This document shows, in pieces, positions 8,241 through 16,428 of a stretch of DNA of 29,009 bases. Source of the stretch: JAFGKK01 sp964521085 (GTDB lineage Bacteria > Chloroflexota > Anaerolineae > Anaerolineales > RBG-16-64-43); the NCBI GenBank assembly GCA_964521085.1, contig CAZFPL010000037.1, forward strand, positions 1 to 29,009. Reading direction: 5' to 3'. The translations under genes and the position numbers were made by a program. The first letter of the stretch is position 1, and the number at the start of each line of letters is the position of its first letter. A model generated the notes under the pieces. The model made no database searches. It saw only the letters and a program-made list of their open reading frames with translations, and was not told the DNA's origin.

Positions 8241-9079
8241 AGAAACACCTGCAGTGGATCTGGGCGGTGGTGGGACTCCTGCTCGGGCTCGCGCTCGGCG
8301 TGGGGTACGCATGGGTGATCCGCCCGGCGGATTTTCGCGGCGCGGAACCGGCTTCGCTTCAACCGATGTACCGCGGCGAATACATTTTACTGATTGCCAC
8401 CGCGTATCAGGCCACCGGAGATCTGGATCGCGCCCGCGAGCGGCTCGAGCTGTTCCCCGAAATGACCCCCGAAGTGCTGAGCTCGCTTGCGCAGCAGGTG
8501 GTGGCGGCCCGCGGATCGGAGGAAGCCGCGCGCGGGCTGGCCAGGCTTTCGGTGGCGCTTGCAGAGCAGACTCCCAACGTCGCCCTCTCCGGGGCTTCGG
8601 CGACCCCCGGCGTGTCCGTAACACTCCGGCGCACTTCCACCGCCAATCCGACCCTGGCGCTGACGGTTCCGATCCTGCCCACCGCCACCCGCAAGCCCAC
8701 TCTTTTTTCCACTCCGACTCCGCTGCCGGGATTTATCCTCATATCCCGGGAGCAGGTATGCAACATTCAGATTACCCGGCCGCTCATTCAGGTTGTGGTC
8801 CGAAAACCCAACGGCACGGGCGTTTCGGGAATCGTCATCCAAATCCAATGGGAGGGCGGCGGATCGCAGTTTGTGACTGGGATGAAACCGGAACTCAGCG
8901 CCGGGTATGCCGATTACGAGATCGAACCGGGAAAGTTGTATCAGATCACACTCGGCGAGGGGTTGACCGTGGTCCGTGAGATTATTGCTCCGACCTGCCC
9001 GGGGGGCACGGCGGTCGCCGGGGGCGGGAGTAGCGCTTCGTTCGTCGGCTCGTGGAGATTGGTGTTCGAAATGCGCTAG
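8237..9079 (+). CDS. Membrane-anchored protein with C-terminal beta domain, second of the pair
   Basis: About 280 residues from the ATG at 8237, which overlaps the preceding stop. An N-terminal membrane segment (WIWAVVGLLLGLALGVGYAW) is followed by the same helical module as in the preceding protein (EYILLIATAYQATGDLDRAR). A Thr/Pro-rich linker (TPTPLPGF) leads to a C-terminal domain of about 110 residues with two Cys (VCNIQI and APTCPGG) and the phrase VVVRKPNGTGVSGIVIQIQW, suggestive of an Ig-like/carboxypeptidase-regulatory-like beta sandwich. Function unknown. The domain order suggests a surface protein displaying a beta domain. Confidence 0.75.
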   Translation: MKKHLQWIWAVVGLLLGLALGVGYAWVIRPADFRGAEPASLQPMYRGEYILLIATAYQATGDLDRARERLELFPEMTPEVLSSLAQQVVAARGSEEAARGLARLSVALAEQTPNVALSGASATPGVSVTLRRTSTANPTLALTVPILPTATRKPTLFSTPTPLPGFILISREQVCNIQITRPLIQVVVRKPNGTGVSGIVIQIQWEGGGSQFVTGMKPELSAGYADYEIEPGKLYQITLGEGLTVVREIIAPTCPGGTAVAGGGSSASFVGSWRLVFEMR

Positions 9080-9356
9080 GGGGATGTGGCAGCGGGAAGT
9101 ACAAAAAAGAATCTCGCGATGAATACCCAATGGGAAGCGTGATTCTTCCTTATAGGCGGGAAAGGGATCCAGTCCTAGACCGGCCGACTCCTGGAAGGAA
9201 CAAGCGTCAAATTCCTTTCGTCTTTGACTACATCGTCAATCCGTCTAAGCAGACGGTGGATTTTTCGATTGGGGATATCCTGTTGATTAACCCTCAACAA
9301 TCGTTGAGGGACTCGGAACGCTTTTTTTTCGAGGGTAAATGAGGAATAATGGATAA
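9080..9356. other. Intergenic region with two hairpins
   Basis: No convincing gene is seen. A hairpin CCGTCT-AAGC-AGACGG (9241-9256) is followed by TGGATTTTTC and may end the two-gene transcript. A second hairpin, CCCTCAAC-AATC-GTTGAGGG (9291-9310), is followed 14 bases later by an eight-T run (9324-9331 region). A short reading frame starting at 9131 (about 70 codons) matches nothing I recognise. Confidence 0.5.
9241..9266 (+). terminator. Probable terminator of the tandem pair
   Basis: A six-base-pair stem with loop AAGC is followed after four bases by a T-rich stretch (ATTTTTC). It is of moderate quality and lies about 160 bases after the stop of the upstream gene. Confidence 0.45.
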
Positions 9357-9914
9357 ATGAACATGTTCATATTCCTCATCCCCCTCATTCTCGGTTTCGT
9401 CTGCAACCTCGCCAGCGCCTTCACAATTGTGTATTCCCGGAAGTGGGGCGAGCGGAAGGGATCGATCGTGACGGTCCTGCTCCGGGACGTGCTCGGAATC
9501 CCGGTGTGGGGATTGGGTTTTGCGCTGGCGGCGTGGATTCCATCCCCGCTTCTTTTCAAAGCGACGAATGCATTGGAAATTATCGGCTGGCTTTTGATCG
9601 CCGCCGGCGCGGCAGTTATCGTCATCGCATTGGCGACGATCCGATTGCGTTCCGCGGCGCCGACCACGCATGATTCCCTGGCCGAAACCGGGATCTACGC
9701 CCGTGTGCGCCACCCCATCCACTCCGGAACGCTCCTGGAATTCCTCGGCGTCATCCTGGTGCGGCCGAGCCTGACGATGGCGCTGGCGTGCGGATTGGGA
9801 GTTGTATGGATCCTCCTGCAAACACGGTTCGAGGAATGGGATCTTTTACAACGGATCCCGGGATACCATCAGTATATGGACCGCGTCCCGCGCTTTATCC
9901 CCCGGTTTAAATAG
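9357..9914 (+). CDS. ICMT/PEMT-like membrane methyltransferase
   Basis: A 185-residue integral membrane protein of the isoprenylcysteine carboxyl methyltransferase-like superfamily, which uses S-adenosylmethionine. The diagnostic C-terminal block is present: GIYARVRHPIHSG (the conserved RHP motif), then TRFEEWDLL and YHQYMDRVPRFIP. Four to five hydrophobic segments span the protein. Bacterial members act on lipids or small lipophilic molecules; the substrate here is unknown. The ATG at 9357 lacks an obvious strong ribosome binding site. Confidence 0.82.
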   Translation: MNMFIFLIPLILGFVCNLASAFTIVYSRKWGERKGSIVTVLLRDVLGIPVWGLGFALAAWIPSPLLFKATNALEIIGWLLIAAGAAVIVIALATIRLRSAAPTTHDSLAETGIYARVRHPIHSGTLLEFLGVILVRPSLTMALACGLGVVWILLQTRFEEWDLLQRIPGYHQYMDRVPRFIPRFK

Positions 9915-9952
9915 AACAAGGACGAGCGTCAACCTCGCGCTGAATAGTGCGG

Positions 9953-9988
9953 TATCATAAAAGCCGATCGAGAATCCCATCCGGAGGA
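9953..9988 (+). promoter_or_regulatory. -10 box and ribosome binding site of the PhzF-family gene
   Basis: TATCAT at 9953-9958 is a plausible -10 box. A strong Shine-Dalgarno, GGAGGA (9983-9988), lies eight bases before the ATG at 9997 and fixes that start. Confidence 0.5.
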
Positions 9989-9996
9989 ATGCCCTT

Positions 9997-10791
9997 ATGC
10001 GATTGCGAATGTATCGTGTGGACGCGTTCACTGATACGGTGTTTGCCGGCAATCCGGCGGCGGTCGTTCCGCTCCGCGGCTGGCTGGAGGATGCCGTGAT
10101 GCAGAACATTGCGATGGAAAACAACCTCTCGGAGACGGCGTTCTTCGTCCCCGGAAAATCCGCTTTCCATCTGCGTTGGTTCACGCCCTCATCGGAAGTG
10201 CCGCTCTGCGGACACGCCACCCTGGCGACTGCATTCGTCCTCCTCACCATCCTTAATCCAACCAAGAAATCCGTCCGCTTCGACACCCAGAGCGGTACAT
10301 TGACCGTCACGCGAAAGGGGGATCTGCTGACGATGGATTTCCCGCGTTTCGAGCCGCAGCGCTGCGATTCACCGGCGGTCCTTGCCCAGGCACTGGGCTC
10401 GCGGCCGAAGGAAGTCTGGAATACGCGGGAGGACCACCATTATTATGTAATTTTCGAATCCGCCAAGGAAATCCGTTCCATGGTTCCCAATCTGACTCTA
10501 TTGGCGGAATTGCACCCTTACCAGGTGGCGGTCACCGCCCCGGGCGAGACGGAGGATTTCGTCTCGCGCTTCTTCGCGCCCAGCATCGGCATCCCGGAAG
10601 ATCCGGTGACCGGTTCGATGCATTGCGCCTTGATCCCATACTGGGCGAAGCGGCTCGGCAAATCGAAATTGCATGCCCGCCAGGTTTCCAGGCGCGGCGG
10701 GGAGTTATTCTGCGAGGATCTTCCGGACGAAGGCAGGGTGCGGATTTCCGGCCGCGCGGCGCTTTCGTTGTCCGGTTATCTCAACACGTAA
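9997..10791 (+). CDS. PhzF family phenazine-biosynthesis-like isomerase/epimerase
   Basis: The 264-residue protein fits the PhzF/diaminopimelate-epimerase fold family. It has YRVDAFTDTVFAGNPAAVV at the N-terminus, NNLSETAFFV with the conserved Glu used as catalytic acid/base in PhzF, RWFTPSSEVPLCGHATLA (the GHAT block), and EDPVTGSMHCAL in the second lobe. The usual length is 260-300 residues. Most family members outside phenazine clusters have no known substrate, and no phenazine genes are nearby. GGAGGA precedes the ATG. Confidence 0.92.
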   Translation: MRLRMYRVDAFTDTVFAGNPAAVVPLRGWLEDAVMQNIAMENNLSETAFFVPGKSAFHLRWFTPSSEVPLCGHATLATAFVLLTILNPTKKSVRFDTQSGTLTVTRKGDLLTMDFPRFEPQRCDSPAVLAQALGSRPKEVWNTREDHHYYVIFESAKEIRSMVPNLTLLAELHPYQVAVTAPGETEDFVSRFFAPSIGIPEDPVTGSMHCALIPYWAKRLGKSKLHARQVSRRGGELFCEDLPDEGRVRISGRAALSLSGYLNT

Positions 10792-10866
10792 ACCTGCATT
10801 CATGATCACTTTTCGGAAAGGAAAAGATGGTGTTTTTCAGACAACCCTTTCCACGGGGAAACCAAC

Positions 10867-11790
10867 ATGGCTGAACCGATCCTGGTGACGGGGGCCCACC
10901 GATCGGGAACCACCTGGGTGGGAAAGATGCTCTGCGCCGGCGGCGAGGCTCTCTATATCCACGAGCCGTTCAACAACGTCCGCCGGAGCGGCCCGACCTG
11001 GGTGCCGAAGCCGTTCCCGTTCTGGTTCTATTCCATGTCCGACGCGGACATCTCCTACGATAGGCTTTTACAGAACGTCGTGGAAATGAAGTATCCGCTT
11101 CTTCCGGCGCTTGCCCAATCCCGCAGCCTCAGCCACCTCGGACGCGCGGGAAGGGATTGGGCTCTCAGCCTGATCGGACGCTCGTTGCGGAAGCGTCCGC
11201 TTTTGAAGGATCCGATCGCGCTGTTCAGCGCGGAGTGGCTGGTCAATCGGTTCGGCATGTCGGTGGTCGTCCTCATCCGGCATCCGGCGGCCTTCGCGGC
11301 GAGCGTGAAGCGGCTCGATTGGTGGTTTAAATTCACGAATTGGCTCGAGCAGGAACGCCTGATGCGGGGGGACCTTGCGGAATACGCCGGGCCGATCCGG
11401 GAATATATGTCCGGGAAAAAAGATCTGGTCGATCAATCGATCCTGATGTGGAACGGCATGTATTCGGTCGTGGACCGGTATCGAAAAGCGCATCCGGAAT
11501 GGATGTTCGTCCGCCACGAAGACCTTGCTTCCGATCCGTTGGGGCAATACCCGCTCCTCTACCGGCATTGCCGCCTGACATGGACTTCCAAGGCGGAGGC
11601 TGCCATCCGAAAATATTCCCAGAACCCCGACGCCAAACCCCTCTCGGCCGACCGGCCGACCGACATCCGGCGCGAGAGCCAGAAGACCGTATCCGTCTGG
11701 AAACGAATCCTCACTCCGGAAGAGGCCGGCCGGATCCGGGAAGGAACCCGGAAGGTCGCCGGATTGTTTTATGATCCGAAGGATTGGTGA
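10867..11790 (+). CDS. Sulfotransferase family protein
   Basis: The 307-residue cytoplasmic protein carries the 5'-phosphosulfate binding loop GAHRSGTTWVGKML (residues 9-22) and a plausible 3'-phosphate segment VVLIRHPAAFAASVKRL, the two PAPS-binding blocks of P-loop sulfotransferases. The conserved HE of LYIHEPFNN follows the first strand. It lies 84 bases before the glycan operon, so a sulfated surface sugar or lipid is a plausible product. No PAPS-synthesis genes are in the window. Confidence 0.88.
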   Translation: MAEPILVTGAHRSGTTWVGKMLCAGGEALYIHEPFNNVRRSGPTWVPKPFPFWFYSMSDADISYDRLLQNVVEMKYPLLPALAQSRSLSHLGRAGRDWALSLIGRSLRKRPLLKDPIALFSAEWLVNRFGMSVVVLIRHPAAFAASVKRLDWWFKFTNWLEQERLMRGDLAEYAGPIREYMSGKKDLVDQSILMWNGMYSVVDRYRKAHPEWMFVRHEDLASDPLGQYPLLYRHCRLTWTSKAEAAIRKYSQNPDAKPLSADRPTDIRRESQKTVSVWKRILTPEEAGRIREGTRKVAGLFYDPKDW

Positions 11791-11803
11791 CCGTCGGTCT
11801 GAG

Positions 11804-11809
11804 TTAGAA
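11804..11809 (+). promoter_or_regulatory. Possible -10 box before the DUF2007 operon
   Basis: TAGAAT lies about 65 bases upstream of the DUF2007 start. No good -35 box is visible, so support is limited. Confidence 0.3.
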
Positions 11810-11874
11810 TAACCCCATCGAACGCCGATCCGGAAAAGCGTTCATCCGTTGCGGATGATGGAGAAAACCTTCCC

Positions 11875-12147
11875 ATGGCCGATCATTTCGAAGTCGTGGA
11901 AACCGTGTGCGGGAGACAGGAGGGGGAGATCCTGAAAAGTTTCCTGCGCGCGCAGGGTATCGATTGCGAGATATCGCAAGAAGGCGCCGGGTATGCGATC
12001 GGGTTGACCGTCGACGGCTTGGGGGCGGTCCAAATCCTCGTCCCCTCGCGGCAGGCGAAACAGGCCCGCGAAGCTCTTGAGCGGTATCGGGGCGCGCAGC
12101 CGGAAAAACCGGCGCCTCCGAAAAAGAAAATTCCCCGAAAGAAGTGA
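11875..12147 (+). CDS. DUF2007 domain protein (putative signal-transducing protein)
   Basis: A 90-residue protein. The DUF2007 pattern is visible in residues 5-65: FEVVETVCGRQEGEILKSFL, then LRAQGIDCEI and VQILVPSRQAKQARE. The tail is Lys/Pro-rich (PAPPKKKIPRKK). The fold resembles ferredoxin-like small regulatory domains, and its biochemical role is not established. It sits nine bases before the sugar transferase and is the first gene of a compact four-gene operon, so it may modulate that pathway. Confidence 0.82.
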   Translation: MADHFEVVETVCGRQEGEILKSFLRAQGIDCEISQEGAGYAIGLTVDGLGAVQILVPSRQAKQAREALERYRGAQPEKPAPPKKKIPRKK

Positions 12148-12156
12148 CTTCCCGAC

Positions 12157-12831
12157 ATGGATGATTCGTCCCGAAAAGCAGATACCGGTTTTCGAAACCA
12201 CGGCGGGAAGGCGGCGGACGCCGACAGGAGCCATGGATTCTATTTGCACTTTGGCAAACGATTGCTGGATATCGTACTTTCGATCCTGGCGCTCGCAGTC
12301 CTCCTGCCCGTCTTCGCGATCATGGCGCTGGCCATCCGGCTGGATACCCCTGGCCCGATTTTCTACATTCAAGAGCGACTTGGGTGGAAGGGCAAAATAT
12401 TTAACGCCATTAAATTCCGCACGATGACCCACGTTCCGCGCACCTCGGATCATGAAATCCATCCCGGCGATCCGGAACTGACGCGCGTCGGCGCATTCCT
12501 GCGGCGCTACAAACTGGACGAGCTGGCTCAATTGTTCAACATACTGGCGGGGCAAATGTCGGTGATCGGTCCGCGGCCCGCCCTTCCACGGCAGCTTGCG
12601 GAGTACGATGAGAACAGCCGCAAGCGTCTTTTGGTAAAGCCCGGTCTTTCCGGTTTGGCGCAAGTGCACGGGAACATTTATCTCACCTGGCCGGAACGCT
12701 GGAAATACGACGCGCGATATGTGGACGAGTGCTCGCTCGGGCTTGATTTGTGGATTATCTGGCGTACAATCGCGGTGACGATCCGCGGTGAAGAAAAATT
12801 CCTCACGCATCCGGAAAACAAGAAGACATAG
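12157..12831 (+). CDS. Undecaprenyl-phosphate sugar-1-phosphate transferase (PglC/WcaJ-like)
   Basis: The 224-residue monotopic membrane enzyme starts glycan assembly by moving a sugar-1-phosphate from a nucleotide sugar to a polyprenyl phosphate. The bacterial sugar transferase blocks appear in order: KRLLDIVLSILALAVLLPVF (re-entrant hydrophobic helix), DTPGPIFYIQERLG, KFRTM, the catalytic Asp-Glu in YKLDELAQLFNIL, SVIGPRPALP and VKPGLSGLAQV. It is of the short PglC-like class, without the polytopic N-terminal half of WcaJ. It is followed nine bases later by the formyltransferase. Confidence 0.93.
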   Translation: MDDSSRKADTGFRNHGGKAADADRSHGFYLHFGKRLLDIVLSILALAVLLPVFAIMALAIRLDTPGPIFYIQERLGWKGKIFNAIKFRTMTHVPRTSDHEIHPGDPELTRVGAFLRRYKLDELAQLFNILAGQMSVIGPRPALPRQLAEYDENSRKRLLVKPGLSGLAQVHGNIYLTWPERWKYDARYVDECSLGLDLWIIWRTIAVTIRGEEKFLTHPENKKT

Positions 12832-12840
12832 GATCTTTCC

Positions 12841-13872
12841 ATGCCGGAATCCTCGGAGCCCAAGATTGTCCTGGCCGGAAGCGTAAACAGTACTTTTGTG
12901 ACGCTGCAGGCGCTGCTTCGCAATCGCATACGGATGGTCGGGGTCCTCGGCCTCGACCCCGCAAAATCCGCAAACGTCAGCGGGTACACCCGGTTGGACT
13001 CGCTTGCCAAGGAAGGCGGAATCCCGTATGCGGAATTCGACGATCTGAACGCCGCGCCGGTTGTGGAAATGGTTCGCCGGTGGGCGCCGGACGTGTTCTT
13101 CATCGTAGGGCTCTCGCAAATGGTGAAAAAGGATCTGCTCTCGATACCCCGGCTCGGATGCGTGGGGTTCCATCCCACCCGGCTTCCCGAGGCGCGCGGG
13201 AGAGCGCCGGTGGCCTGGATGGCGCTCGAGGGACGAAGCGGAGCGGCCACTTTCTTCGTAATGAATGAGCGGGCCGATGCCGGTCCGATTCTGGTTCAGG
13301 AACCATTTTCAGTGTCGGAAACGGATTACTCCGCGGACGTCGTGCGCAAACTCGAGGCGGCGATGGACGTTGCCCTGGACCGCTGGCTGCCGCGTCTGAA
13401 AAGCGGCGAGTGGAAAGCCGTTCCGCAGGATGAAACCAAAGCCTCGTATTATGGAAAACGGAGTCCGGAAGACGGCGTGATCGATTGGAATTGGCCCGCT
13501 AAAAAAATCCACGCGCTGATCCGGGCCGCCTCGCGGCCGTACCCCGGGGCGTACACCTTCGCCGAGGGCCGGAAGCTTGTCATCTGGAAAGTGGAATTGG
13601 AAACGGGATTGCCCTACCGCGGCGTGGCCGGACGAATCGTGCACTCCGATGGATCCAAGGGCTGGCTGGTGCAAGCCGGGGACGGCCTGCTCTGGCTGAC
13701 GGAAACGGAATTCGATCCTGCGGACGGCGGCGGGCCGGCCCCCAAATTGCGGATTGGAACGCTCCTGGGATACGAGCCGGCCAACGAAATTTTCCTCCTG
13801 CAGAAACGGGTGAAAGAACTCGAAGCGCGTATCATCAATCTTGAAAAATCCCTTTCCCGGAAGGACACATGA
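12841..13872 (+). CDS. Sugar-type formyltransferase (Fmt-like fold)
   Basis: The 343-residue protein has the formyltransferase fold that uses N10-formyl-tetrahydrofolate. The active-site block reads CVGFHPTRLPEARGRAP, followed by ADAGPILVQE with the conserved Asp. In tRNA-Met formyltransferase the catalytic triad is Asn-x-His plus Asp; here the Asn position is Gly (GFH). The C-terminal part (SYYGKRSPEDGVIDWN, then RPYPGAYTF) resembles the second domain of ArnA/Fmt proteins, and the last 25 residues look like a coiled coil. Placement between a sugar transferase and a PIG-L deacetylase argues for N-formylation of an amino sugar rather than of initiator tRNA. Confidence 0.85.
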   Translation: MPESSEPKIVLAGSVNSTFVTLQALLRNRIRMVGVLGLDPAKSANVSGYTRLDSLAKEGGIPYAEFDDLNAAPVVEMVRRWAPDVFFIVGLSQMVKKDLLSIPRLGCVGFHPTRLPEARGRAPVAWMALEGRSGAATFFVMNERADAGPILVQEPFSVSETDYSADVVRKLEAAMDVALDRWLPRLKSGEWKAVPQDETKASYYGKRSPEDGVIDWNWPAKKIHALIRAASRPYPGAYTFAEGRKLVIWKVELETGLPYRGVAGRIVHSDGSKGWLVQAGDGLLWLTETEFDPADGGGPAPKLRIGTLLGYEPANEIFLLQKRVKELEARIINLEKSLSRKDT

Positions 13873-14534
13873 ACATTCTTGTCATCGCGACCCATCCGGA
13901 CGATGAAGTACTCGGCTGCGGCGGGGTGATCGCCCGCCATGCATCCCGCGGCGACCGGGTGGACGTGCTGGTGGTCACCCGCGGCGCGCCGGACCAGTTT
14001 TCCGACAGCCAGGTGAAGGAGTTGCGGAAGGAATTGGAATCCGCCCATTCGATCCTCGGGGTCGCGGCGGTTCACTTTCTGGATTTCCCGGCGCCCAAAT
14101 TGGACCTTGTCCCGGCGCATGAACTGGCCGATGCGATCGGTGCGCAAATCGGGTCGATCCAGCCTTCCGTGGCGTACCTTCCCCACCGCGGAGATCTGCA
14201 TTCGGATCACCGTTCCGCGTTCGGAGCCGCGCTGGTTGCGGCGCGCCCGATCGGAAATTGCATCGTGCGGAAACTGTTGAGTTACGAGACTCTCTCTGAG
14301 ACGGAATGGGCCGCACCGGTGGCCGAGGATGCATTCCTGCCCTCGGTCTTTATCGATATCACCGCCTACCTCGATAAGAAAAAGAAGGCGATGGCGGCGT
14401 ACCGCAGCCAGCTCAAGGAGTTCCCGCACCCGCGGTCGTTGCAGGCTGTGGAATCCCTTGCACGGTTGCGCGGAAGCACCGTGGGTGTGCAGGCCGCCGA
14501 GGCGTTTCAGCTAATTCGAGAAATCGAGATTTAA
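13869..14534 (+). CDS. PIG-L family deacetylase, glycan operon
   Basis: The 221-residue protein has the canonical motif THPDDEVLGCGG (zinc ligands His9 and Asp12, Asp11 as base) and the second ligand region HRGDLHSDHRSAF. It overlaps the formyltransferase stop by four bases (ATGA), so the two are translationally coupled. A deacetylase paired with a formyltransferase suggests that an N-acetyl sugar is deacetylated and the free amine then formylated. It is distinct from the PIG-L gene at the left end (shorter, classical HPDDE motif). Confidence 0.92.
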   Translation: MNILVIATHPDDEVLGCGGVIARHASRGDRVDVLVVTRGAPDQFSDSQVKELRKELESAHSILGVAAVHFLDFPAPKLDLVPAHELADAIGAQIGSIQPSVAYLPHRGDLHSDHRSAFGAALVAARPIGNCIVRKLLSYETLSETEWAAPVAEDAFLPSVFIDITAYLDKKKKAMAAYRSQLKEFPHPRSLQAVESLARLRGSTVGVQAAEAFQLIREIEI

Positions 14535-14544
14535 TTAATAGGAT

Positions 14545-14606
14545 AAAAAACCACAAACACAAAGCCTACCCCAACCGGGGCGGACTGTGTGTTTGCGGTT
14601 TTTTTA
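14545..14606. terminator. Bidirectional terminator between convergent genes
   Basis: A long stem pairs AAAAAACC-CAAACACA (14545-14561) with TGTGTTTG-GGTTTTTT (14586-14605), with an inner CCCC-AACC-GGGG stem. A-tracts on the left and T-tracts on the right give a U-run in both directions, so it serves both the deacetylase operon and the minus-strand lipoprotein gene. Confidence 0.9.
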
Positions 14607-14625
14607 TATTGTTGTCACGCCATTA

Positions 14626-16422
14626 TTATTCGGAGAAGATCGGTGCCCGGGCCGGATTCCCGACGCGGTACCAGGAGATGTTTAATGCGGGGCCGGGATC
14701 GGTCTTGTAGTTGATCCGGTAATGACCGACCACGAGGTCGAGCGGTATCCCCCGGCGGGCGCGGATATCATTCACCAGGAGGACGAGCGCCTTCAGCTGC
14801 GCTTCGGGAAAATCCTCCCAAAAACGGTATCCGAAGGCCATGAGATAGTCCTCATAGATCAAGCCGGTATACGTCTCCGGATGTATCAATTGACCGTCGT
14901 TGACCAATTCGATTCCGACCGATTGCAGGTAGGGTTCGAGGAAGGTCCCATCCAGCCTTTCGCACAGCGGGCAGGAGGGAACGCAAACCGATCGACTCCC
15001 GGCGCAGGAAGCGTGAAACGCGCCCAGACTTTCCGGCACCATCTGATAGATTTGCCCGTTGCGGTCGATGATGTAATGCGCGCTGGTGTTCAGCGGGCGC
15101 TGGAACTCGCTCAATGTGGCTTGCAGGGTGCCGCGTGTGGCGTGCAGCACGATCCCGCGCGGGATATTCCCCTTGGCCACATTGCACGAAGGTTTGAGGA
15201 TGATCGGGCTGGATAATTCTTTTTGGGCGTCCGCGGTGAGATCCGGCGGGAAAGACAGCTGATTCAGGGCGTAGGCGCGCTGTGAAGCATCTCCGATTTG
15301 ATCGATGGCGGCGCAGGCGATGAAGTACCTCTCGGCGTCGGCGGTGGATTGGGTCGCGATCGCGGTCGATGTCGGATGTGGTGTGGGCGTGGCGGAAGCG
15401 GTCGATTCGCTGGTTTCCGAAATCAACTCCCCGAAAGTTTTTCCGTACGCCGCGTAAATGACCGGGTAAATCTGCGAATTCGAGTAAGGGTACACCCGCG
15501 GCAGGTCGTATCGATGCGGATCGGAGCGGTGGATCGAGCGGTCGGTCCGCGTATTCCCGGCGACGGCGAACCGGTATCCGGCCGATTCGATCACCCGCGG
15601 CGCGCCTTCATTGTAAGAATCATATGGATACGCAAACCCGATCGGCGCGCGGTCCATTTTTTCGGCGATCGTCTGCCGGGAGGTTTGCGCGTCCCAGCGC
15701 TGCTCTTCGGTGGTGATTGTATTGAAGTCCGGGTGGCTTACGCTGTGGGATTCCACCGAAATCAACCCTTGGCCAGCCCAATCGCGCAGGTCCTGCCAGC
15801 AGAATTTGTTCTCGCGGCCGCACTCGCCGCTGATGGCGTTGGTGACGACGAAGAACAGCGCATGAAAACCGTATTGTTGCAGCGTGGGAATGATGTTTTC
15901 GGTGTAATCGGCGCGCTGGGCGACGCCGATGTCGAAGGTCAGCACGACGGATTTCGCCGGAACATCTCCGCCGTCGAGGAAAGCCGCCAGCTGCTCGGCA
16001 CTGAGGGTGCGGTATCCATTCTCCGCCAGCCAGCGAAGCTGCGACCGGAACCACTCGGTCGTCATCATGATCTCGTCGCTGAACCGGTATGTGGTGTGAT
16101 GGTATTCGATGATGGGAATCCGTTCCGCAACCGCCTCGCGGGTGGGTGTGGCGGTGAAGGAAGCCGTCGCGGTCGGGATCTTCGTGACGGTGGAAGAAGG
16201 CGATGGGAGGAAGGGAGACGGACTTGGGGTGGAGGTCGAGAGGGCGGCCGGAGGGGCGCCGCAGGCGGAAAAGATCCATGGAAGAAACGCCAAGGCGGCC
16301 AGCCGGCAGAAACACGCCCTGCCGCGAAGGCTCGCGCCCCGTGCGCCTGATTTAAAAGCGACGGGAAGCAGGTCCGCCGCCTTGCGCGCACGGGGTGCGG
16401 AGATAGAAATCTCGCGTGACAT
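14626..16422 (-). CDS. Lipoprotein with polysaccharide deacetylase-like and N-acetylmuramoyl-L-alanine amidase domains
   Basis: About 598 residues from the ATG at 16422. A signal peptide ends at IFSAC (Cys54, lipid anchor), then a Ser/Thr/Pro linker. Residues 100-330 form a NodB-like polysaccharide deacetylase domain with SHSVSHPDF (His226, His230) and FAYPYDSY. Its first motif is TFDIG (162-166) instead of TFDDG, so one metal-binding Asp is Ile. After a second Thr/Pro linker, residues 420-590 form an amidase_2/PGRP domain with His427 (VLHAT), His567 (VGHYRI) and Asp575 (DPGPAL) as zinc ligands. It likely acts on peptidoglycan at the cell surface. Confidence 0.9.
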   Translation of the reverse strand: MSREISISAPRARKAADLLPVAFKSGARGASLRGRACFCRLAALAFLPWIFSACGAPPAALSTSTPSPSPFLPSPSSTVTKIPTATASFTATPTREAVAERIPIIEYHHTTYRFSDEIMMTTEWFRSQLRWLAENGYRTLSAEQLAAFLDGGDVPAKSVVLTFDIGVAQRADYTENIIPTLQQYGFHALFFVVTNAISGECGRENKFCWQDLRDWAGQGLISVESHSVSHPDFNTITTEEQRWDAQTSRQTIAEKMDRAPIGFAYPYDSYNEGAPRVIESAGYRFAVAGNTRTDRSIHRSDPHRYDLPRVYPYSNSQIYPVIYAAYGKTFGELISETSESTASATPTPHPTSTAIATQSTADAERYFIACAAIDQIGDASQRAYALNQLSFPPDLTADAQKELSSPIILKPSCNVAKGNIPRGIVLHATRGTLQATLSEFQRPLNTSAHYIIDRNGQIYQMVPESLGAFHASCAGSRSVCVPSCPLCERLDGTFLEPYLQSVGIELVNDGQLIHPETYTGLIYEDYLMAFGYRFWEDFPEAQLKALVLLVNDIRARRGIPLDLVVGHYRINYKTDPGPALNISWYRVGNPARAPIFSE

Positions 16423-16428
16423 GAGAAG

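Noticed and set aside
8237..9079. Longer version of the second paralogue starting at 7835
   Set aside because: The extra 134 residues overlap the first paralogue in another frame and are Arg/Pro-rich. The ATG at 8237 overlaps the upstream stop and directly precedes a membrane anchor.
9131..9342. Short frame of about 70 codons between the tandem pair and the methyltransferase gene
   Set aside because: It has no ribosome binding site and no recognisable family, and it spans both hairpins in the gap.
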